Below are positions 34,654 through 47,321 of a DNA stretch of 64,000 nt, one piece after another. A program made the translations under genes and the position numbers. Every line of letters starts with the position of its first letter. Position 1 is the stretch's first letter. A model generated the notes under the pieces. The model was not told the DNA's origin and made no database searches. It was given only the letters and a program-made list of their open reading frames with translations. The stretch is from Piromyces finnis (lineage: Eukaryota > Neocallimastigomycota > Neocallimastigomycetes > Neocallimastigales > Neocallimastigaceae): NCBI GenBank assembly GCA_002104945.1, contig MCFH01000099.1:1-64000 (forward strand), in the 5' to 3' direction.

Positions 34654-34716
34654 AGTACCAGATTGAATCTGACGCTTACAAAGTTCTTTCCATTCCCTTG
34701 AATTGTAATTAATATT
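34654..34716 (-). mobile_element. Detached 5' piece of truncated LINE copy T5
   Basis: 63 bp matching the ORF of copy A at about 17116-17178. The first 13 bp (34654-34666) are the right half of the target-site duplication. After 34716 the sequence is no longer LINE. Confidence 0.88.
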
Positions 34717-35207
34717 AACTTTATGCTATATACTTTTAAAATTTCCTTTCTACTTTAAAAAAAACTTAAAATGTTTATAATTTCAAACATTCCTACTTTT
34801 CAAACATTCCTAAGTACTTACAACTTCTATTTAAATTTAAGAATCTAATTAAATAAATGAAATTTAATTTGTAATATTAAAAATGTTTTTTTTTTTTTTT
34901 TTTAATTTATTATTGAAATTCTAAAATATGTAATTTTTGTTATTTATATATATATCAAAATGAACATTTATGTAATATTTATAATGAATAATTGATATTA
35001 ACATATGATAATAAACTAAAGAAGATATTTTAATAATAAAAAGAAATTAAATATAAAACCCATATTACTTTATAATACAAGTTCACATAAAAAACATATA
35101 TTAATTACATCAACGTATTTATATATTATTTTTTATATATTTATTTATTTATTTTATTGATTGCTAAATTCTTAAAATTCATCACAATGTCAATATTTAT
35201 TTCAAAT
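34717..35207. other. Gene-free spacer
   Basis: A/T-rich. Presumably the 3' flank of the Stm1-like gene. Nothing else seen. Confidence 0.6.
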
Positions 35208-36084
35208 TTACTTTAAGGATGGGAAGTCATTAGTATCGTCGACGTTAACCTTGTTGTTGGCTGGACGCTTGTTGTTGTTTCTGTTTTGGCGACCACCGCG
35301 ACCACCACGACGACTGTCGTTGAATCTTTGTTCGATTTCGTAAACAAAAGTCTTTTCCTTTTGCTTCTTAACCTTGTGAACCTTTTCGTTACCCTTACCG
35401 GCGAAGTAAGCTTCTTCATCCTTGGATAATTCAACAGTTTCACCCCACTTAGATTCATCAACACCTTCGTTAGCAGATCTGATGGTGTTTTCGTTGGCAA
35501 CAGTCTTCTTAGCTTGACTAGCAAGGTAGTCTTCTAAAGTCATTAATTTTTCTTCTGGCTTAGTTTCCTTAACTTCTTCTTCAACTTCGTTTTGTTCAAC
35601 TTCAGCGGTTTCTTCTAAGTTTTCGGTATTCTTACCCCAAGAACCCTTACCAGCAACATCCTTCTTTTGACTGTCTCTTCTGGCAGAACCACTGTGACGA
35701 TCGAATTCACGACCACGTCCCTTGTATTCACCACGACCACCACGACGACGGTCACCACCACGACGGTTGTCACCACCTTCAGCAGATCTAGCTGGTCTGG
35801 CTGTTTAACAAAAGTAATAATAATAATTTAATATACGTAATTCTAAAATTTCTATTTTAAATAATACAAATTTAATATATTTAACACTTACAAGATTTAC
35901 CAGCGAAACCACCACGCTTTGGGTATTCGTTTCTTAATCTGTTTTCTCTTGGAGTAGCACGACTGTTGTCGACGACTTCGTTCTTGAGAACCTTCTTTTC
36001 ATTTCTGGTGAGCTTAGTGGTGTTTTGGGTAGTTTCTTCTTCACCCAAAAGTTCGAAAGGATTTTTTGACCGGACGTCAGCCAT
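35208..36084 (-). CDS. Stm1/SERBP1 (HABP4 family) ribosome-associated protein
   Basis: A 261-aa basic mRNA/ribosome-binding protein. Family members occupy the mRNA channel of idle ribosomes (yeast Stm1, animal SERBP1). Exons 36084-35892 and 35800-35208, joined by a GTAAGT...ACAG intron in phase 1. Family marks: SKNPFELLGEEE near the N-terminus, an RGG/RRGG-rich segment, FDRHSGSARRDSQKK, EEKLMTLEDYLASQ, a second RGG patch (RRGGRGGRQNRNNN) and the C-terminal DTNDFPSLK. Codon use is strongly biased to AAG, GGT and ACC, unlike the ankyrin gene, consistent with high expression. Start is the ATG of MADVRS. Confidence 0.9.
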
Positions 36085-37633
36085 CTTATTGTTATATTTA
36101 AATAATATTATAAAATGAAAATATATTTATTATTATGCTGAACATTTTTTTTAATTTCTTTTAATTTAATAACAGAACAAATTCTTTTTTTTTTATATTT
36201 TTTTCTTAAAAATAAACCCATTTTACATTTCGTATTGTATCTTCACATTTATAGTTTTAAATCTTCTTATATATTTTTTTATTTGAATATATTAAAGATG
36301 GATGAATATTTAATATTTTCTTTCAGTTATTATGGTTATTGTTTATTTACACCTATTATTTTTGTCATTTAACATTTATTTTGTAATCATTTTGATTACA
36401 ATAAACTATATACATCCATTAAATATTACCAGTACTTCTTTAAAATAATAACTTTTCCACTTAAATTAAAAATTAAAAATAACAATTAAATACACATAAA
36501 AAACTTATTCCACATAATCAACATCATTATATACCTTTTATTTCTAGTAAATGTATGGAAATAAAATTTAAAAAGAGAGGTAAATTTATTACAAAATTAT
36601 TCAACTTTTCTAACATTTTGATTGACAAATAATATTTAAGAATTACTAGTAGGAAAAAATTTTAAAATGATTTTGACCAATCAAATCAAGTTATTCAAAG
36701 TGGGATAATAAACAAAAATAAAATAATATTATGTAATAAATATAAAAAAAACAAAAATTAAAGAAAAAAAGTGGTGAAAAAATGGTAGTAGTGTTAGAAT
36801 TATGGTACTATGTGTTATAAAGATATATTTATATATTTTACACTATTAATAAAATTGATGATTTTTTTTTTTTAACAAACATTATGGTATTAAAAAGTAA
36901 ATTTTTTGATTTTAGTATAAAGAAATTTATATTGAAAATAAATATTATTTAAAGGGTTTTTTTTCTTTTTTTTTTTTTTTGTGTGTGTGTGCTATTAATG
37001 TATTATTATATTATAAGGGTATTTTAGTAATTATTTCTTAAATATGAAATTGTCAAATTATAGTAAATTTGTCAATCTTTTAATAGATGAATTTTCTTTA
37101 AAAAGTTAAAGAAAACTATAGTTATTTACATATCCTTAAACGTTATATTAATCTTTTTAATTTAGTATTAATTTTATTGAAGTTTTTTTTATATTAAACT
37201 AAATAGTAATGAGGAAAAAAACAAAAACTAAAAAAAAAAAATAAAAGAAAAAACAATTTATAAAAAGGCATCAAAAAAATTATTAAATTTTATTTGGGAA
37301 GGTGTTTATTTATTTTTTTTTCTTTTAAAATATCTTTATATTTCAGCAATATTGAATGTTTTTTTTATAGTATTTTATTACATGTTTCTTTTTTTTTTTT
37401 TGTTTTATTTCATTTGACTTTATTTGATTCTAATTCATATATCTGGTTTTTTAATATATAAAATATGATATTTTTGTATAAGACTTTTAAAATTTTATCA
37501 CAATTTGACTTTTTTTTTTGAAAAAAAAAAAAAATGAAAGTAAAGTATTCTAATGAGGAATAACTTTTTATTTTTGCTTTTCCTTTATCTATATAAATAT
37601 TTCCTAATAATGAAGAAAAAGAAAAATAGTATT
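36085..37633. other. Gene-free spacer
   Basis: Upstream of the Stm1-like gene. A/T-rich with homopolymers and a short GT run near 36981. No gene seen on either strand. Confidence 0.6.
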
Positions 37634-39813
<2,180 letters not shown>

Positions 39814-41972
39814 TTATATTTATATATTTTTATTTTATTATTATTGTTGTTTATTTTTTTTTTTACTTGTTTCTATTTTATTTTATTTTATTTATTTTTT
39901 ATTTTTGAATTTGTATAAATATATATTTTATTTATAATTTGATTTTGATATTATAAACAATGTTCTATTTCTATATATTGTATTATACTATTATAATGGA
40001 AAGATATTTTTCTTTTATTTATTAAATATTTTTCTTTTTATTGAAAAAATTGGTATTTAGGGATTTCTTTCTTTTTATTAAAAAGAAAATAAATTTAATA
40101 GTTGTTGTTGTTGTTATTATTGAATGAGTGATAATTATTAAGAGTTTTTTTTAAGAAGAAAAAAAAAAAAAAGAAAAAAAATTTAAAATCTAAATTTTAT
40201 TGTTATGTTTTTTTTTTTTTTATTTTTTTTATTTTTTGTTTTTGTTTTTTTTTTTTTTTTTGTTTTTTCGTAAAGAAAATAATAATTTTAATTTTGAATC
40301 ATGAAATTTGATAATATAAAAGTTTAATTGTTTTTTATAGTTGCTATTATTATTAAAGTCTTAAATTATGTTTTATGTATTGATGATTGAGTTATTTTTT
40401 TTCCCTTCTAAATAACTTTATTTTAAAGAATAATAAGTATACATATATATATTTTTTTAAGGAATCTTCAATTTAAAGTGAATATCATATAAACTTTATT
40501 ATAAATATTTAATATATTATTATTTTATAATTTTTTTTTACTGTTAAAAATTTAAAATTTTTATTTAATTTATAAAAAAAAATTTTATTTAGTTTCGATT
40601 ATACTTTTTTTGTTAGATGATGAAAGTTAATTTTATATTATATTAAACTATAATATAATTTAATAGTTAAATAAATTAAAAAAAAAAAAAAACCAGGAAA
40701 AAAAAACAATATAGTAATGAATACTATAAATAAAAATAAAATTTAGTAACAACACAATTTAGATAAATAATATATTTTTATTTATTAAAATTATTATTTA
40801 AAATAAAAAGTATCTTTAAAAAAATTCATTTATTCTCTTATTTTTTATTATTTATTATTTTTAAAGTTGTTTAAGCACATTCATCGTTTCCCTTTTAACT
40901 TTGCATTCACCATCCTTTTATGCTTAATTCAGTCAAAGAATTTCGTACGACATACATTTCATATTAAATAAAGTTGAAAATTTATCCAATAAAATAAAAC
41001 GATCAAAAACCTTTTTTAAAGTATTAATTCTAACCTAGAATTTGTTAAATTGTTCAAATTATAATAAAAAAAAATAGGTATATAACAATAGCTATACTTT
41101 ATTTCAGTAATACTAATTAAATAAAATTTAAAAAGATTATTATTTAATACTATTAAAGATATCGTGTAGATGGGTAATATATATATTTTTACTCTATAGA
41201 CTTTTTATATTACTATTTATTAATATAATTTATATTTTTTAAAAATTCAACCAAATATAAACATATAAGCCATACTTTTTTTTTTTTTTTTTGTTTCCTA
41301 TCTCCTTTCCCCTTTTGTTTTTCTATGGAAAATTAAATTTAAAAGAAAAAATATTTTCTTTTTTTTTCAAATGTTTTTTGGTATCCATACTATTTATTTT
41401 ATATAATTATATCTTTTTCATTTTTAAGTATAATTCCTATTCTTCTTCAGAAAGTAATTAATAATATTTTTTTCATATATTTTATCATTTTTATTTAAAG
41501 TCTAAAATAGGTATTTATATATAAAAATAAGTATAATACATTTGTATATACATGTTTTTTTATTGTAATTTAATGGTAATATATAAATATATTTTATTTA
41601 TGATTTATGCTTTTTTTTCTTATTTTTAGATTGCATTAATAATAATAAAAAAAAAACTGTTATTAATTAATAATTATTATTATTATTATCATTTTTTTAG
41701 CAAAATACAATATATGACATATGATTTTATTAAAAAAAAAGCCTTCTAAATTGTAATTCTATAATGAAAACAATTTAATTACTTTAATAATTTTTATAGG
41801 TATATATATATATTATTAAGTTCTAATAAATGTTTATATTGTATAATAATGTATAATGTGTATTTTTATTTTACTATATAACAACTATATAATAACTATA
41901 TTTTTTTTAATATATTATGTAATTTTTATTTTGCTTTTTTTTCTACTATGGTATATTATTTTTAGATAATAT
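39814..41972. other. Gene-free spacer
   Basis: Upstream of the ELO-like gene and downstream of the helical-repeat gene. A/T-rich with poly-T runs. No gene supported. Confidence 0.6.
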
Positions 41973-44490
41973 TTATTTCTTGCTACGGCAACACATAAAT
42001 AAACCAATGACAATGACAATAACAACAGCAACAATACCAGCAACAATCCAGTAGTTGAAACCACCTTCATCAGTTGATTTATCTTTGGTTTGAATATTAC
42101 TGTTTAATGGTACGGTATTGTTCATTGGAACAGTGTTTACTAAAGTATTATTAGTTGATAAAGAGTTATTTGGAAGTAAACCATTTGTGGTAACTATACC
42201 ATCATCAAGATTACGTTCTTTAATAACTTGTCTAAGTCTAGCAACTTTTTCTGGTGAAACACCAGCTTCTTCAGCAACATCGGCCAATTCACTTAAAGTA
42301 AGAATTCTACCTTCAGCTTGTGCCTTAGCATCAGCTTCTCTTATTTTTTCAACCATGGCATGTGGATATCCAAGAGCTTCAGCAATATTACAAAGATCAG
42401 CAATAGTAATTGGTGTACCTTGAGCAGCAGCCAAAGCTTCATATTTCTTAACTTTTTCAAGCATTTTATCGGAGACTCCCATAGCAGCAGCTAATTCAGA
42501 AATAGAAATAGTACTAAAAGTAGAGGATGAAGTTATACCATTTCCAGTAGTAGTGGTGGTGGTATTAGTGGCTGTAGAAGTATTTGTTTTGGAAATAATA
42601 TTATCAAGAACAGTACTAACATCCTCATATGATGCATTATCCTTGGTACCAGAATCTTGTTTATCATTTAAAACATTACCGAAATTACCACTATTATTGT
42701 TTCCACTTTTATAAATATCCATGACTTGATTGATCATGGAATCTGGTATACCATATCCCTTGGCTATTTTAACAACATCATCAATAGTGAGAACTTTACC
42801 TTTTGCAGCATATTCTTTTTCAAGTTGTTTAACCTTTTCAACCAAGTATGGTGGTGCACCATTAGCAGCAGCCAATTCAGACATTGATTGTTGGCCAGAA
42901 GATGAATTATTGTTTTTAATACCTGCATCATTTGAAATTGGTTTTTGTGTAGGTTGATTTGGTTTATTATTATTTTCAGCTGGTGTTGGTAATGGCTTAA
43001 TGTTATCATTACTATTACCATTATTACCATTATTATTACCATTAGCATTATTTATTATATCTTTAATTTGTTGAATCATATCTTCTGTGGCACCATAACT
43101 TCTGGCTAATCTAATGACTTCATCAAGAGTAAGGGTTTTACCTTGAGCTGCATATTCTTTTTCAAGTTGTCTAGCCTTTTCAACTAAAAATGCTGGTGCA
43201 CCATTAGCTTCAGCCAAATCAGCAAAAGATTGTTGATTAGGTAATTTTGTTGGTTCTGATTTATGTGTACTTACAGTTTTAGTGATAATTTGAGGATGTG
43301 AAGAAGTGGTGCTTTTTTTAGTAGTAACGTTGTTACTAGTAACAGTAATGACAGGTATATTTTGAGTAGTTGCTGAAACAGTAGAAGTTTTTGTTTTAGT
43401 TTGAATGTTAGTATTAACATTTTTAATCATCTCAATGACATCATCTGGAATTCCATAAATCTTGGATAATCTAATAACTTCATCTAAGGTAAGAGTTTTA
43501 CCTTGAAGAGCATAGAGAGATTCGACTTGTTTAATTTTTTGAACAATGGAAGCTGGAGCACCATTAGCTTCAGCTATTTCAGAAACAGATGGTCCATGGG
43601 TTTGAACACTTTTGGTTGTAGTAGTAGTTTTTGGTATTGTTGTAGTATGATGAGTTGTAGTAGTAGTATGATGAGTTGTAGTAGTAGAATGATGAGTTGT
43701 AGTAGTAGAATGATGAGTTGTAGTGGTAGAATGATGAGTTGTAGTAGTAGAATGATGAGTTGTAGTGGTAGAATGATGAGTCGTAGTAGTAGAATGATGA
43801 GTTGTAGTAGTAGAATGATGAGTTGTAGTGGTAGAATGATGAGTTTTAGTAGTAGCATGTTGAGTTGTAGTTGTGGTGTGATGAGTAGTTGTAGTAGTTG
43901 TTTTATTAGGTGTTGGAATTGGATTACTAGTTGAAGGAGGTATAAAAACATTACCACCACCGAATCCAGCTAATAATTTAAGTTTGTTAAGAGTACTTTC
44001 AGGAAGACCAGCCTTTTCAGCAATTTCAAAGGCATCAGATAAAGTTAAGGTTTTTCCTTGGTCTTCATATTCCTTTTCGACTGCCTTTATTTTATCTACA
44101 ATATCTTTTGGGGCACCATACATTTGAGCCATTGTTGATACCTTTAAAGCTCTTTTTTCAATTTTTGAAAAATTTTCAAAGAGAGAATAAACATTTTTAT
44201 TTTTTTTGTTGAAATATTCTTTGTCTTTAAATTCTTTTAAATCATTTTTCAAATCTTTTAAATTAGCGATTCTAACTACATTGTTAACGTTTTGATTAAT
44301 ATTATCAATGTATGCTGGTAATGCTGAAATGCAATAGATAAAAACTAGTATTTTTTTATTTTTTTAAAAAAAAAATATTAATTAACTGAAATAATTTATT
44401 TTTTTTATTTTCATTATATATGATAATAATTTGTTCATATATATTCTTTTACTTACGATATGTTATCAATATAATGGACTTAACAAACAT
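41973..44490 (-). CDS. Unrecognised surface protein: helical-hairpin repeats, Thr/His mucin-like tract, C-terminal anchor
   Basis: A 794-aa type I membrane protein. Exon 1 (44490-44457) encodes MFVKSIILITY of a signal peptide; a GTAAGT...TTTCAG intron leads to exon 2 (44323-41973). Repeats of about 58 residues start near 74, 257, 378, 489 and 617, with a partial sixth following the last: pattern xELAxANGAPxxLVEKxKQLE, KxLTLDEVIRLAKxYGIPxxMI, that is, paired helices. Between repeats 1 and 2 lies a tract (about 140-245) of TTTTHHS heptads (eight HHS copies) with TTHH variants. Other linkers are Asn/Thr-rich. A membrane helix (about 766-788, YWIVAGIVAVVIVIVIGLF) is followed by MCCRSKK. No family was recognised. 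Cell-surface location is inferred; the repeats may bind a ligand and the His tract could bind metal, but neither is shown. Confidence 0.88.
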
Positions 44491-47196
44491 TTTTAAATTA
44501 TTATTTATTTTAAACTTAAATATTTTATTTATTTATTTATTTTTTTTTTTTTTTGTAAATTTTATTATTATTATTACTTCTAATTTATCATAAATATTTC
44601 ATTTACAATAATTTATAATAACAATAAAAATTACTAATATTATTTATTTCTTTTTTTTTCTTGATTAAAAATAGAGAATTATTTCTTCTTTTATATTTCG
44701 TATTTTTTTTAAAGTACCCAAATAGTTAATTAATAATACACAAGATTTATTTGGATATTTATTAATAAAAAAAGGCAAATTATATTTTTATAAAAGGACT
44801 AATTAATATAATATATTGGGATATTAATTACACATGTATTATACATTTATTATGAATCATATATAATACATAACATTCAATATTATATTTAAATTTATAT
44901 ATTAGGAAATTTATGTTTCACAAATAAAATAATTGTTCTATTTAATATAAATTTTAAATAATATTAAAATTTTAATTGTATATGTGATTTATAGAAATTC
45001 TTTAGTTCCTATTGGATAAAAACCTTTCTTCTAAAACCTTTTTTGTCTATAATAGGATAATAGTAGTTCAGTAATATTATATCCAATAAAAAAATATAGA
45101 CATTTTAGTATTAAAATATATACACAATGTAAATATAAATATATTACAATATATTGATTCTATTCATAATGTGTAATTTGATACAAAAAGCTTTCTTTCT
45201 TTCTTTCCTTTTTTTTTTTTTGGTGAAGTCATATATTATCTTTAAAAATGTAAAATGTGATTTATATACAAAATGTACAATAGGAATTGAAAAGAATAGT
45301 AATTAAAGTTTAGCATCAAAGATATTTTTTTAATATAGTCATCTTTATTAAAATTAAAAATAATAATAAATAAACTTTATTCAAATTAAAATGGAAAATT
45401 TTTATAAAAGTTTAAAAAAATAACATGAGAATTGAAAAATAATCCATAAAAGAAGAAAAGGAATGTCTTTTCATTTATCATAGTAATTCATATATATTAT
45501 AGCTAAAAAATATAGTTTATTTAAATATAAAAAATTAAAATAGTATCTATATTTTTATTTGTTTTTAAAGTTTTTATTTCTATATATTAAAAGCATTTAT
45601 ATATATTTTTGATTATTACTTGCTATTCAATGGCATATTTAATGCTAAAAACATACAAACGAGAAAAAAACTTTTTTTACAACACTATCAATGATAATAA
45701 CAGTTATTTCTGCTACTATTACTACCAATAACAATAAATTAGAAATCATAACATAAATTATAAATAATACTAATAATAATAGTAATGAATTAAAATAAAA
45801 TATATTTTTTTTTATATTAATATTATTTAAAACTAAAATTAGTTTAATGAATTAGAATAATAATAAGTTTATTATTTTTTTTTTATTTTGAAAAAAAAAT
45901 GATACTTTAAAAAAAAAGTGGGATAATTTTAATATAAATATGAATTTTTATTGCATTTTAATTAAAAAACATTTTTAGAATAATAGTAATTATTGTTTAC
46001 TAAAAATTATATTATTAAGTTATCTTTTATAGACAGAATCACGAAATTCATTACTTTCACCTATACCTACTATTCCTAATTATATAATAATAAATAAAAC
46101 AAACATTATATAATAATCAATAATAACAATGGCAATATTAATTAATTAATTAATTAGAAATTTTCGAAAATTTGAAAATATAATTTTGTATATTAAATTG
46201 ACCTTAAAATTAATAATATATTTCTATATTTCATTTTTTTTATAATATGAAACTTAACTTCATTGCTTACATTATAAATAAAAGACTTTTAATTTAATCT
46301 ATTTCCAAGTACTTTACTGTTTTCCTGCGTTTATATAGAGTCTTTGATTTTTTTTATATTATAAAAAATAAAATTCTTTTCATTTTTAATGGTTTTTTTA
46401 ATATTATACTTAAAAATATTTATAATGTTGAGATCATTTTTTTTCTATTTCATTAACAACGTATGATTATATAGATATGCAGCTTTAAATTCGAATTTAA
46501 TAAATTTCATAAGAAATGTAAAAAGTTCTCATTAACTGCTGCTTTATTTTTGCAATTTAGTATTGAATATTATTAAAGATATCATACCATTAGTAATTTA
46601 TATAATTTTAGTAATGATGTTAATAATTCATTCCACGATGGTGCCAGACTTTATAATATTAATTTTGTTTATACAATTTTTCCTAGTGGTAAAGTCAAAA
46701 AAAAGGTTAAAGATTAATAACAAAAAAAAAAAAATAAAAGAAATAAAGATATTAAATAACTATATTAGATATAATAATTTTGATTCTACTTCCTATTATA
46801 AAATATTCATAGTATTTTTTTAAATTATTTATATATATATGTAAAATACACCATTGAAATTCATTTATGATTTTTTAATAATCAAATTAAATAGTTTTAG
46901 ATTAAGGGTTAAGGGAATAACTCTATTATATTAAAAAAAAAAAAAAAAAAAGCAATTTTTTAAAGATGAATAATGTATAATATTTTATTTTTATAGTAAT
47001 ATTATTTTTTACTTATATATAGATGAAATAATATTACTGCTATTACAAATTGAATAATTTTAAACTTTGAATGAAAAATTAATAAATATAAAGTATGCAA
47101 TTTAAAATTTAATAGTACAAATATTTATGATGTATATAATTTATTAAAATTGAAATTGTTTAATAATCAATGGAAAATACAATTGCATATTAAAGC

Positions 47197-47266
<70 letters not shown>

Positions 47267-47321
47267 TTTTAAAAATTATTATTTCAAAATTAAAATATAA
47301 TATTATTTTTGTTTTAATAAT
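44491..47321. other. Gene-free divergent intergenic region
   Basis: 2.8 kb between the divergently transcribed helical-repeat gene and ankyrin gene. A/T-rich. An 86-codon hydrophobic plus-strand ORF at 46563-46823 is not supported by any family or codon signal. An (ATT)n tract lies at 47197-47265, directly upstream of the ankyrin gene. Confidence 0.6.
47197..47265. repeat. (ATT)n microsatellite
   Basis: Uninterrupted ATT, about 23 units, ending 56 bp before the ankyrin-gene ATG. Confidence 0.95.

Larger units (their letters stand above)
13586..34716 (-). mobile_element. Head-to-tail cluster of one LINE family
   Basis: About 21 kb, all copies on the minus strand. Each copy ends with a shared 3' UTR finishing GATGCCGTT plus an A-tail. 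On the plus strand this reads as a T run of 20-40 nt followed by AACGGCATC. Junctions with a T run lie at 13586, 15092, 15141, 15842, 16652, 22115, 22376, 22845, 23325 and 28926. Three copies carry a long intact ORF; the others are 5'-truncated to between about 20 and 1300 bp. The near identity of the long copies points to recent activity. Confidence 0.93.

Noticed and set aside
42118-43960. Short ORFs opposite and within the helical-repeat gene
   Set aside because: Antisense or off-frame shadows of the Thr/His tract and repeats.
46563-46823. 86-codon hydrophobic plus-strand ORF
   Set aside because: Begins in A/T-rich DNA, has no recognisable family, and its composition matches surrounding non-coding sequence.
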